Source of the DNA: J054 sp963850255
Lineage (GTDB): Bacteria; Pseudomonadota; Gammaproteobacteria; Steroidobacterales; GCA-2729495
Length of the DNA: 64,000 nucleotides
Reading direction: 5' to 3'
Assembly: GCA_963850255.1 (NCBI GenBank)
Contig: CAWKLL010000021.1
Location: 6,874-70,873 of the forward strand
Both the position numbers and the translations under genes were made by a program. This document shows positions 9,001 to 16,013 of the stretch, piece by piece (within the stretch, counting starts at the first letter, position 1; every line of letters starts with the position of its first letter). The notes under the pieces were generated by a model. The model was not told the DNA's origin. It made no database searches and saw only the letters and a list, made by a program, of their open reading frames with translations.

Positions 9001-11477
9001 AGGAACTGGACAACCTGCTCAGTAATCTGGGCGATAGAAACACGGACAGCCTGTTCCGACGGATCGACCCGGACCGCTATTACCCGGTTTACGGTGACGA
9101 TTCGACCACTGTCGCCGATACCAACAGCCTTGGCCGCTTCTATGTCCGGGTCGACTGGGATCGCTCGCAGGCGGTCTGGGGCAACTACCAGACCAAGCTC
9201 ACCGACTCCGAGTTCATTCAGTACAACCGCAGCCTGTACGGCGCGCAGGCAAGTATCAAATCGGTCAACACGACAGCGCTCGACGAGACGCGCGGGGAAG
9301 CTACGCTGTTCGTGGCCGAGAACGAGACTGCACTTGGTCATGTCGAGTTCCTCGGCACCGGCGGCAGTCTCTATTACCTGCGCCATCTCGACATTCTCGC
9401 CGGCTCCGACCAGGTGCGGATTGAGATTCGCGACCGCGACAGCGGGCGGGTCATGGATGTCATCCCGCTTGCACGGGGTGTCGATTACCAGATCGACGAG
9501 TTACAGGGACGCGTGATTCTCAATCGACCGCTGCTCACGATCGCGCAACAAGCGGCCCCGTCGGTCATCAAGGATGGCCCGCTGGACGGCAATCTCGCCG
9601 TGATGATTGTGGACTACGAATATGTGCCGGACAGCTTCGATGAAAACAACGTGATCGCGGGAGGCCGGGTGAAACGCTGGCTCGGAGACCACCTGCGGGT
9701 CGGCGGTGCCTACATTCACGAGTCGCGCGATAGCGAGGATTACGGATTAGCCGGCGCGGATTTGGTGCTGCAGGCAGGTAAGGGAACTTATTTCAAAGCA
9801 GAAGCAGCAAGCAGCGATGCAACGCAGACTGAACGACTGTTTTCCACTGACGGTGGCCTGACCTTCCAAAGCCTGTCGGCAAGCAGCGCGCAGGACAGGT
9901 CTGGCAGCGCATACGGTTTTGAGGCCCGCATGAACACTAAAGAGCTGGGGTGGACCGAGGGCCAGACCACAGCAGCCGCATGGTGGCGGCATACCGACGC
10001 TGATTTCTCCGTTGCCCGTCGAGATACCGGCGTGGATGTCGAAGAAGTCGGCGCCGAGTTGATCACAGAGGTCAACGATCGCATCACGCTGTCTGGCCGG
10101 GCAGCACGGGTCGATCGCAAAGAACAACTGGAAGACACCAGCGTGTCCGCTCAGGTCGACTATCGTCTAAACGAAGACGGTACCTTGTCTGGAGAAGTCC
10201 GCTACATCGAACAGATTGGTCCGGGCGATCTGGCTATCGATGCGACCCTGGTCGGAGTGCAGTATGCGCACCGCTTCAGCGATGCCCTCGAAGCGTACTT
10301 GTCGGGCCAGCTTGCGATAGACAGCAGCGATCAATATGAGGACAACGGACTGGTGACCGTGGGCGCTGTCTACGGTCTCAACGACCGCATGAGCCTGACA
10401 ACCGAAACCAGCTCCGGTGAGCGCGGCAATGCGACGACCGTGGGCCTCGAATACCAGGTGAACTCGGATCACACGGTATACGGCAGCGTTACGCACTCGG
10501 CCGATCGCAGTGACTCGCCCTGGCAAGGCGTTGCCGATCAGAGCCGCCAGGGCCTGTTGCCCGGGTCGAGTTTGTCTCTGGGCCATCGCTCCGCGCTGAG
10601 TGACCAGGTCAAGATTTTCAATGAGTCGCAGATAAGCAACGCATCCAGTGCGCTGTCGCTGGGCCATGTCTTCGGTCTCGATTGGGCCAGCCCGAGTGGT
10701 TACAACCTGAATTTCAGCCTGCAGCGCAGCGACGCGGACAGTCGCCTGGGCGTGGTCAAACGCGACGCCGTCAGCCTCGGGGGCGGCTATCGCGGGCAGC
10801 GCCTGAACTGGTCAAGCCGCCTCGAGTTCCGCAAGGATCGGGGAGACACGCGCGTAGAGCAGTGGGTCACAACCAACCGCCTCGGCTGGAAACTGTCGCA
10901 GAACTACCGCCTGCTGGGCAAGCTCAACTGGGCCGATACGAACGACGACGCGGACATTCGCGACAACACGCAGCTGATCGAGGCTTCTTTCGGTATCGCT
11001 TATCGACCTGTCGATACCAACAAGCTTAATTGGTTGGCGAAGTACACCTACCTCTACGATCTGCAGAGCGCCGGTCAGCTCGATGCCGGCACCGATCAGA
11101 GCTCGCACGTTGTGTCCGTCGAAGGTATTCGAAGCTTCGGAAAACGCTGGAGCCTCGGTGGCAAGCTGGCCTGGCGGGAAAGCAGACTGCGTATCGATCG
11201 CAACACCGGCGACTGGTTCGATGAAGTGGCTACATTCGGTGCCGCCCGGGTCCGATATCACTTCACCAGCAAGTGGGATGGACTTGCGGAGTACCGATTG
11301 CTGACGCTGGATGAATCCAGCAGCAACCGGCAAGGCTGGTTGGTGGGCGTGGACCGTCACCTGGGTGATAACTTCAAGGTCGGCGTGGGCTATAACTTCA
11401 CCGAGTTCTCAGACGACCTGACGAACCTCGATTACGATCTCGAGGGATGGTTCCTGAATATCCTTGGCAAGTACTAG
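3..11477 (+). CDS. Giant DUF11/OmpA/beta-barrel outer-membrane protein (5' end outside window)
   Basis: The frame is open from base 3, so the gene starts upstream; about 3,824 residues are visible. Residues ~265-2230 are repeated beta-sandwich units of the DUF11 type (patterns such as PGDTVTYDL, IRYTITIENLS and TDSLPPG). Between them lie Asp-rich linkers (DEDGDGDPTDE) and Cna-B/SdrD-like units (SGNVWLEQNPDD, GKVWNDRDGDG). An OmpA-type domain follows at ~2370-2490 (FVGHTDDEP, LSEARARTVAEFM, NRRVEIFV), then a carboxypeptidase-regulatory-like unit at ~2520-2600. A conserved block with YYLRHLDILAGSDQVRIEIRD precedes ~600 residues of alternating strands ending in the aromatic terminus GKY, typical of outer-membrane barrels. 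Inferred role: a surface protein anchored by the barrel, with the OmpA domain holding peptidoglycan. No frameshift is seen across 11 kb. The architecture is clear; the function is unknown. Confidence 0.85.
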   Translation, partial: STSFTNGDPGELGFGPYYRLIVGDDFTINSASFLGASLSPQLVGSFGAPPPPGNELTDPISGDPVTGTQNSKFYVVRYPIGSVTSTSPPLDLDVCVSVAADAVINVAQNDAVSITPGFEFGDTATGANGAQVGAASSFPVTPRVITYSISDMTAEDERPPGPLWQWNVQACANIASDRVVTPIDFNTVEPINLPNNIQFVGPIAFSGTGVNCAATTLPADLTAGPGGSIDLNCTSGNGIIGNGEEICATFPVYITDTLDPLSCDTDTSINTAKHVALQKGSGGGATPGAVRNYSVNIQVSEYVAGITRLEIIDTLPDGVTFNDDAQVNFGSGAVLLTGALRTVDPGTPGPGQTQVTYFITNAVGPLGPAASGTLTYSATIDQTYEAPPLNNQPIRSRDVLSNTLTSSYDISAGATDCSDTSGDSFTIEDISIGKTLIDPAGGIVEPGDSVTFRLRMDIPSGDVQGIVFEDFFPFPVFNAASLSTVTDLNVNPDIDYGPNHDAPRVPVSINTNAGDNRLEILWPDVVTTSPQVIEVDVTIEVTNDPFADGLALSNIFRAMTDNTPADDDTDLTIVQITARSPQLSIAKTVVGASSDLTPGDTVTYDLIASNASTAEAYDVIVTDDAPAGLTNCALASATGGAGAPGDSPFDVDGFRFTSFDLPTNTALDGGASVTLQVTCDVDISATPGQSITNTATVTWASAPGATAFPAQTIDATVTTENIATPVKAVLATSEVSTPDSSPRPLAPGEVARFRMSVAIPEGTLNNASLTDFIPPGLQFVNDGTLRIAFVGNDTGGITASSLGQANCASGTLEQAGSLASITPDCALAPQAGPFSSGTDVALSLGDVVNDELDGDEEYILLELNAVALDDQANGTTNGNQFRILSDEVDVQSPQAQVRHAKPELQITKDAVPNVLDAGDLVTYTITIEHTGSSLADAFDISFGDQLDGTQLTNFTFISGPVAPGGETCTATGAVVDATDPFVAGISISFDSLPLGEVCEISYSAETQASVLPGQAVPNTATVDYDSLPGNGTDPNVTGSPPGAAGSYNVQDTGDVTIQAPVLELAIDSTSLTHTPDGGAGTAAGDPRLLSVDEVIRYRIEVRLPEGSAPDFTINSLLPPGLRYETGTARLAFLAEGAGIVAAPAIICLNGGTLNATGDETNLASTEPDCEIAASGGPFASGTDPVFNLGDLMNDDMDADQEYVILEFDARVVNEIGVQQGTDLDSLYQLSINGSNAGSSTTAFAEVVEPQLSCAVNVTPDPIDNLVEPTPTAAFSYTLTNTGGASAFQAGAPAGGGWIIDLPTGLENIVNLTVTPTGDLFLNGTSTPVGAGDFTLSGADSNVLTAVAPLQFAPGSSLVVAFEANLQATVLPGDSLDDNCAIVYAAQAAGNAGDNVRDGSDLASGAGNSPINDATNLNDYRTETPSTLNTIAEEPEIGVANQVVAGPLSNGDGSYDLSFEIRVENTGNVGLENLTLIDDLAGTFSGAGIALNSVNVVSDSGTLVLNPAYTGAGANTNLLDPTSTLPVGEAGTVTVSITVTPGANLGPFNNSVTGTAESDRSAAPVSDLSDDGAVVDEDGDGDPTDESDPTVVTFPVLGVAKDATVGTPNFDGTFTSTITIAVENFGAVTVSDVQVVDELAATLAPATIVSIDNLAAAGALSLTNAGFDGNGNTNLLTGSESLVSGGTATISFDMTFDPSCSVGPFSNVATASGMRPGGLPVEDDSVAGTDPDANGNGDPTDDASPTPISITVGTDGLVELTEQILPGETLTLTVTDAEQNFDSGVVDTVAATITNVTTGETEDLVLTETGPDTGIFTTDLPTTQGAGAGTNNDGVLTVDFVQDLQASYTDTLTSTGCVVELTDTGVVVGLATVSGNVWLEQNPDDVFDPAEQALEAWIVELRDMNGVLVATVPVAADGSYTIPDVLPGMDYTISVLHPATSASFGLIEDLDLLPDQTVVDLNLPIDPSGVFYDVAQRTALSGTTVRITDNAGTPLPNACVLPGQQNQVTAADGFYRIDLLPDADPACASGGTFCLAFDVPGGYQDGFSQLLQPLPNPLDPTGLADPVQVGSSAAPPQIGDPTDYYSCFTLESNDPDIVFNNVPLDPVGLELDSVRLTKTADRSQISVGGLIRYTITIENLSTVPLPNIEVTDSLPPGFVYAENSARLDGDATGFTVTGPRPLIFSSIALAGEQRRELRYILRVGAGVTQGEYINTATPNLSGIPIGNSDTASVQVVADPDFEETTIIGKVWNDRDGDGWQDSADATGLTLSGGPFGDARQLEDLSGRSSQYADPENHSLTLIVASSDEPLVLTSAEGSQVTLLPDGRLLNEHRGQVADGQNSQVLTISRKQLMKAPREIKRPLTQTSTVTLDQVVEAVRFPSGKARIPTEAVANLRDALAELQGKKNLRVRFVGHTDDEPLTPRTAAVYRDNQGLSEARARTVAEFMQSALGLPASALEWDGRGDSEPVAWNDTPANMAKNRRVEIFVLYDETEILETTETIIEAAEPLGEMAVTVTNLGLSEPGIPGVRVATVEGLVIETDSFGRYHIAAVDGGFLERGRNYIVKVDPSTLPDTAEFTTENPRVKRITQGLLNQFDFGMRLANQAAIAPAEALRRQTTDGVGTIQSATNAAPPAMTAANDCRGENCITTDGQQLRILGGNPGPGRATSAAAYQEQTEGFARGGRVWMTEDPDVLEPRLAVSGPAQLPVANRRVSSRTRFIAYTNYAAFIDSAELHLYRETDADRIEPVAVISFDGTVDPFTSFLYFEWDGATGSRLDAGERLAYVLRVRDKEGRLDETAESFIQLMDNASFQRAEQEQETRWLQQAEAQPQWPISLNGTTGVVNPELAHWTLARIYGRSQIVRQQIPLHGSRVRLSGGDFGDKASLYVNEHWLPIDVNDRFAVEYILPIGQHVANVSGRYLSGEQWQREIPVEVTGKHLFLVALADMTLSDNSIDGSLEPLSGDDRYDDDILAEGRIAFYLKGKIKGRYLITGQLDSQEEELDNLLSNLGDRNTDSLFRRIDPDRYYPVYGDDSTTVADTNSLGRFYVRVDWDRSQAVWGNYQTKLTDSEFIQYNRSLYGAQASIKSVNTTALDETRGEATLFVAENETALGHVEFLGTGGSLYYLRHLDILAGSDQVRIEIRDRDSGRVMDVIPLARGVDYQIDELQGRVILNRPLLTIAQQAAPSVIKDGPLDGNLAVMIVDYEYVPDSFDENNVIAGGRVKRWLGDHLRVGGAYIHESRDSEDYGLAGADLVLQAGKGTYFKAEAASSDATQTERLFSTDGGLTFQSLSASSAQDRSGSAYGFEARMNTKELGWTEGQTTAAAWWRHTDADFSVARRDTGVDVEEVGAELITEVNDRITLSGRAARVDRKEQLEDTSVSAQVDYRLNEDGTLSGEVRYIEQIGPGDLAIDATLVGVQYAHRFSDALEAYLSGQLAIDSSDQYEDNGLVTVGAVYGLNDRMSLTTETSSGERGNATTVGLEYQVNSDHTVYGSVTHSADRSDSPWQGVADQSRQGLLPGSSLSLGHRSALSDQVKIFNESQISNASSALSLGHVFGLDWASPSGYNLNFSLQRSDADSRLGVVKRDAVSLGGGYRGQRLNWSSRLEFRKDRGDTRVEQWVTTNRLGWKLSQNYRLLGKLNWADTNDDADIRDNTQLIEASFGIAYRPVDTNKLNWLAKYTYLYDLQSAGQLDAGTDQSSHVVSVEGIRSFGKRWSLGGKLAWRESRLRIDRNTGDWFDEVATFGAARVRYHFTSKWDGLAEYRLLTLDESSSNRQGWLVGVDRHLGDNFKVGVGYNFTEFSDDLTNLDYDLEGWFLNILGKY

Positions 11478-11786
11478 CCGATTAGGGTGCGGCCGCCCAG
11501 TTCGGTCGGTGAGACTAAGAAACATAAACGCCCTGGTGCAAGTATTCTGGCTTGCGGGAAGTGGTCAAAGTAATCTGGTCTACCGGTGATCAGAGGGAAT
11601 CGGGTGCTCGCTAGGGCATCCGGACTACCCGCCATTCAAGGTCGTTACGGTGATTTCCGCATCCCCGCGACTAATCTCGGCGGGATCGGGCTCATGCCCG
11701 ACATGCTGTGCCCGCCGCGATGCGCGGCAGTCAGCAGCTTCTCTGCCAGGGCATCGACCATCGCGTAATCGAGCATGTCCCCAAAA
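11478..11786. other. Intergenic region, no gene recognised
   Basis: This gap separates the convergent giant protein gene and P-type ATPase. I see no convincing terminator: only a 6-bp hairpin (TCGGGC, loop TCAT) at 11686-11701 without a T-tract. A 43-codon minus-strand frame at 11645-11776 has no recognisable similarity. No RNA gene is visible. Confidence 0.5.
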
Positions 11787-14559
11787 CTAATTCGCATCGG
11801 CAACTACGCGCGGGTCGTTCTCGTCCGACAGTCTCTCGCCAGACAGCCTGCGCCAGACCGCCTTTTCGATCTCGACGACCAGCAACATGGCAACGCCGGC
11901 AGCCACCACAGCGACGCCGTCGAAAAAGGCGACCGGCCGCGTGTCGAAGATCACCTGCATGAACGGCGCATAGGTCAATGCGAACTGTGCCGCGGTCACC
12001 AGCCCAACACCGATCAGCACCGGCGCGCGTGCCCAGCGCGCCCTCGCCAGGTCATCGACGTGCCGTGTACGTAGCGCACGCTGAACAGATAGAAGATCTC
12101 CATGACGACGATCGTGTTGACGACGATCGTGCGCGCGGTTTCCAGCGGCAGGCCCCGCGACTCGGCCCAGGAAGAACATGCCGAACGCGCCGACCAGGAA
12201 CAGGACCGAGACGAAACCGATTCGCCACAGCAACCTGCCGACTGAGAATCCTCGCCCAGGGCGTCTCGGTGCGCGGCGCATTGTCGCCAGGCTCGGTCGG
12301 CTCGAAGGCCAGCGTCAGGCCGAGCGCGACCGCGGTGATCATGTTGATCCAGAGGATCTGGACCGGCGTGATCGGCAGGGCCAGCCCGAATGCAAGGGCC
12401 GCGAGAATAGTCAGAGCCTCGCCGCCATTGGTCGGCAGGGTCCAGCCGATGACCTTCATCAGGTTGTCGTAAACCGTCCGGCCCTCGCGCACCGCCGCGA
12501 CGATCGACGCGAAATTGTCGTCGGCGAGCACCATCTCGGCCGCTTCCTTGGCGGCCTCCGTACCCTTGCGCCCCATGGCGATGCCGACGTCGGCGCGCTT
12601 CAGCGCCGGCGCATCGTTTACCCCGTCGCCGGTCATCGCGACCGTCAGCCCGTCCGCCTGCAGTGCCTTTACGAGGCGCAGCTTGTGTTCGGGGGTGGTG
12701 CGTGCAAACACGTGAGTCTCGAGCACCGCGGCTTTCAGCGCTTCGTCGCTGAGCCCCTCGATGTCCTGACCGGTCCGGCGTAATCGGGTTCTCCGCGATA
12801 CCAAGCTGCCGTGCGATTTCACGCGCCGTGACGGCGTGGTCACCGGTAATCATCTTCACGCGGATCCCGGCCGCCTGACACTCGGCAACTGCCTTGATCG
12901 CCTCATCACGCGGCGGATCGACGAAGCCGAAGAAGCCGAGCAGCGTCAGCCCTGTTTCAACGTCGTCAAAAGCCAGAGATCGCAGGTCGCCGTCGACCGG
13001 TTTCTCGGCCAGCGCGAGTACCCGTTCGCCGCGCGCCGCGGTCTCGTCGATGCGCTGCCGCCAGTAGTCACGATCAATGGTCTTCGTCACCGTCGGCCCA
13101 CGCTGCGTACGCACATATCAAGCAACTCGCTCCGGCGCGCCCTTGACGTGACGCAGGCCTGCGCCGTCGTGATCATGGTGCAGCGTCGCCATGAACCGAT
13201 GCTCGGATTCGAACGGGATCTCGTCGCTGTCGTGGCCACTGTCTCCGCTGCGAACGCCGGGTCGAGCCCGGCCTTCATGCCGAGCGATGACGAGGGCTGC
13301 CTTCCATCGGGTCGCCATCGACGATCCAGTCGTCGTCCGCTGGTGCGCAGCGTCGGCGTCGTTGCAGAGGAGCGCCGCGCGGATCAGATCGTCAGCAGCC
13401 GGGATGCCGATGATCGAGCGATACGGGCGCGCCAGCTGCAGCAGGAAATCCCCGTCCGGCTCGTAGCCCACGCCCGATCACCTCGAACAGCTGCCGGCTC
13501 GTGTGATCGCTGCGCACGGTCATCTCGTTGCGCGTCAGCGTGCCGGTCTTGTCCGAGCAGATCACCGACACCGAGCCCAGCGTCTCCACCGCGGGCAGGC
13601 GGCGAATGATCGCGTTGCGCTCGTGCCATGCGCTGCACGCCGATCGCCAGCGTGATGGTCATGATCGCCGGCAGCCCCTCCGGGATCGCCGCCACCGCCA
13701 GCCCGACCACGGCCATGAATGCGTCGGCCAGTCGGATAGCCACGCACCAGACGGCAGAACACGAACGCGAGACCGGACAATGCCGCAGTGATCACCAGGT
13801 GAGCCGCGCGCGCGAACGCGTCCATCTGCCGGATCAGTGGCGTCTTCAGGGTCTCGACCTCGCCGATCAGCGTCGCTGATACGGCCGAGCTCGGTCTCGA
13901 CCGCCGGTCGCGACGACGACGCCGGCGCCCTGGCCAGCGGCCACGAAGGTGCCCGAGAACGCCAGCGAGTGCGGTCAGCCGAGCGGCGCGTCGTCGGTGC
14001 CACCGCGTCGATGCGACTTGTCGACCGCGACCGACTCGCCGGTCAGGATCGCCTCGTCGATGCGCAGGTTGCGCGCGCGCAGCAGGCGCAGGTCGGCCGG
14101 CACCCGGTCGCCGGCCTCGAGCAGCACGATGTCGCCCGGCACGCATCCGCTCGGCGGCGACCGTCGTCCGGTGACCATCGCGCGATCACGCTCGCCCGAC
14201 GGGTCGATCATGCTGCGGATCGCTTCGAGCGCGTTTTCGGCCCGGCCCTCCTGGAGGAAACCGATGGCCGCGTTGACGATGACCACGGCGAGAATCACCC
14301 CGGCGTCGATCGCATGCTCGAGCAACAACGACATCACCGCCGCGGCAAGCAGCACGTAGATGAGCACATTGTGGAACTGCATCAGCAGCCGTTGCCAGGC
14401 GCTGCGCTTCGGCCCCTGGGGCAGCAAATTCGGGCCCAGCGTCGCGAGGCGTTCGACGGCTTCGGCCTCACTGAGACCATCGGCGCGTGCGGACAGGGCA
14501 GCGACAGCCTCGTCGGCCGTTCGGGCATGCCAGAGCCCTGTGAGATCGCTATGGTTCAT
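11787..14559 (-). pseudogene. Cation-transporting P-type ATPase (P2-like), multiply frameshifted
   Basis: The reading begins at 14559 with an N-terminal cation-ATPase region (LSEAEAVERLATLGPNLLP) and membrane helices. It continues through the actuator motif TGES, the phosphorylation motif DKTGTLT (~13540), the HAD motif MITGDHAVTARE (~12840), GDGVNDAP (~12610), the membrane motif LWINMITAVALGLTLAFEP and a C-terminal membrane region ending at 11787. The total span of ~2,773 bp matches an intact ~920-residue pump. The frame changes about ten times (near 14.15, 13.9, 13.75, 13.6, 13.45, 13.3, 13.1, 12.8, 12.27, 12.15 and 12.05 kb), yet no catalytic motif is lost and I saw no nonsense substitution in the coding frame. 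That pattern suggests indel errors rather than decay, but as written the gene cannot be translated. The ion (Ca2+, Mg2+ or other) cannot be assigned. Confidence 0.8.
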
Positions 14560-14586
14560 CGATTTCGCTCACGTTTTTCAATCCGC

Positions 14587-14614
14587 ATTTTACCGACAAC
14601 GCGTGAGCTTTCAG
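14587..14614 (-). promoter_or_regulatory. Candidate sigma70 promoter for the P-type ATPase
   Basis: On the minus strand CTGAAA (14614-14609) and TAAAAT (14592-14587) are separated by 16 bp, and the -10 ends 27 bp before the ATPase start at 14559. The -10 matches the consensus at five of six bases and the -35 at four. Confidence 0.4.
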
Positions 14615-15008
14615 CCCAGGAGTTTCTGCGTCTAATACTTATGCACAAGCGCGCCCACATTGGTGCACCCCGGCCTGCGCCTGGTCTTCGGCGGATCGGT
14701 CGAGGCGGGTTGCAAGCGAGCGGATGATGGGGGTCAGGGTCGCGATCCAGGCTGAGCCGCCGCTCCCGGCGATCGTCGTTCGGCCCGTGAATTTTCGCTG
14801 TGGCGCTGGAAATGCAAGCAGGGGAAGCCGCCTGGCGACACGCGTCCGTCCCGGCGCGAGGGCCGGGAGGAGGGGGCGTCGGCGCGGGAGTCAGATCAGC
14901 AGCTCTGCGGATTACCACTTCGCACTATGTACTTTAGCTAATTGAACTTTAGGAAAGTTATGTCAAAGAATACCAAAGTTAGACAAACCAAAAAGAGGAG
15001 CAAATCTC
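14615..15008. other. Intergenic region between divergent ATPase and small exported protein
   Basis: Upstream, most of this stretch is GC-rich and holds nothing I recognise. The last ~110 bases turn AT-rich and probably carry the promoter of the gene at 15009: TTGAAC at 14942-14947, then an AAGAAT-like -10 after 18 bp (weak). A strong ribosome-binding site, AAGAGGAG, lies just before the ATG. A long minus-strand frame at 14556-14918 is Arg/Pro-rich and looks spurious. Confidence 0.4.
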
Positions 15009-15716
15009 ATGGGCAATAACTACAAGATTTCCATCGCATCCGTACTCGCGCTGACGCTGGGCAGCGCTACGGCAGTGGCGGACCCGGTAGAAACCTACAT
15101 CGGCCTGAACGCCGCGGCCCCGTCCGCTGTCGTCAGCGCGCTGGACACGCTGTTCGCCAGCGACGCTGGCAAGGGCTCGAAAGTGTACCTCGTGCGGTCG
15201 GTTTTCGACGGGGAGGATCCTGTCACGCATTTCCTGGTGTCCGAGTACGACAACTTTGCCGATTACGACAAGATGACCGCCAGCCGGGTGCGCTCCAGCG
15301 GCTGGGGCGATGCAATGGCCGCGGTCAACCGCCACGCTGAACCGATTCGCAGCGGCATCGGCATTATCCGCGCCGACTATGGTTCCGGCTGGCCTGACCG
15401 CGACAACTTCATCATGGTGTTCTCGCTGAAGGTAGCGGACGCCAACAAGTACGCTGAGGCGCTGGACGAGCTGGCGAACTCCGACATCGGCAAGCAGGCA
15501 CCGGGCATCACCCGCCTGCTGGAGAATCGATCCGCGGGCGCAGCGCCGTCACATTACGTGGTGATGTCGGCACCCACGTTTGCGGCGTTGAACGAGCACC
15601 TGGACGCGATGTTTGCCAGCGAGGCCTATGCCGACTTCAACGACGAAGTCTCGGACATTCGTGACATCGTTGGCACGTCGAGCTACCGTAAAGTCAAGGT
15701 CTGGGAAACGGACTAG
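15009..15716 (+). CDS. Exported protein of unknown function with two alpha/beta repeats
   Basis: This 235-residue protein starts with a short basic segment and a hydrophobic stretch ending in ATAVA-D, a plausible Sec signal peptide cleaved near residue 25. The mature part appears to be two related halves of ~95 residues. Half one runs from ALDTLFASDAGKGSKVYLVR and half two from ALDELANSDIGKQAPGITRL. Each follows helix, strand, strand (HFLVSEYDNF against HYVVMSAPTF), helix (MTAS against MFAS). This resembles the ferredoxin-like dimeric alpha/beta-barrel fold fused in tandem, but that is an inference from pattern. No catalytic residues are identifiable. A strong Shine-Dalgarno (AAGAGGAG) supports the start. 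It is a single-gene unit followed by a hairpin. Periplasmic location is likely. Confidence 0.75.
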   Translation: MGNNYKISIASVLALTLGSATAVADPVETYIGLNAAAPSAVVSALDTLFASDAGKGSKVYLVRSVFDGEDPVTHFLVSEYDNFADYDKMTASRVRSSGWGDAMAAVNRHAEPIRSGIGIIRADYGSGWPDRDNFIMVFSLKVADANKYAEALDELANSDIGKQAPGITRLLENRSAGAAPSHYVVMSAPTFAALNEHLDAMFASEAYADFNDEVSDIRDIVGTSSYRKVKVWETD

Positions 15717-16013
15717 ACGGTTCGAGGCTAAGATTATTTCGCCCTCGAATCGGGCGGGGACCTGTTACGGGTTCCCGCCCTCTCAGCCCAGGTGGTGGCT
15801 TTCGCGTTTGGCCTGGCCGCAGCTTCGCTTTTTCCGGCGTATAAACACACTCGGCGAGGTCGCCGGCATGTGTGCCGGCCGGCGCAAAAGTGGCGCATGA
15901 TCACTGGCCGGGTGTATTACCGGGCCACGCAATCTGCTGACGGGTTGCTAGAATAACAACAGCTGCTGAGAAAGCCGGGCCAACAGCCATGGCGGAAATG
16001 CCGGAGCGAAAAC
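15717..16013. other. Intergenic region with one hairpin
   Basis: The stretch holds the hairpin at 15752-15780 (listed separately) and otherwise no gene I can support. The last part should carry the promoter of the cytochrome gene, but I cannot pick a convincing -35/-10 pair. Confidence 0.4.
15752..15780 (+). terminator. Hairpin after the exported two-repeat protein
   Basis: GGGCGGGGACC pairs with the downstream GGTTCCCGCCC (11 bp including one G-T pair, 7-base loop), 36 bp after the stop codon. No T-tract follows, so this may be a weak terminator or a 3' mRNA-stabilising structure. Confidence 0.45.

Noticed and set aside
11645..11776. A 43-codon minus-strand frame (MLDYAMVDALAEKLL...) downstream of the ATPase
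   Set aside because: It looks slightly protein-like but has no recognisable family and only a badly spaced ribosome-binding site.
12178..14727. Plus-strand frames opposite the P-type ATPase (12178-12783, 12836-13609, 13837-14727)
   Set aside because: They are shadows of the minus-strand ATPase, whose motifs cover the whole stretch.
14556..14918. Minus-strand 120-codon frame upstream of the ATPase start
   Set aside because: Arg/Pro-rich low-complexity translation with no family features; it overlaps the likely ATPase promoter.
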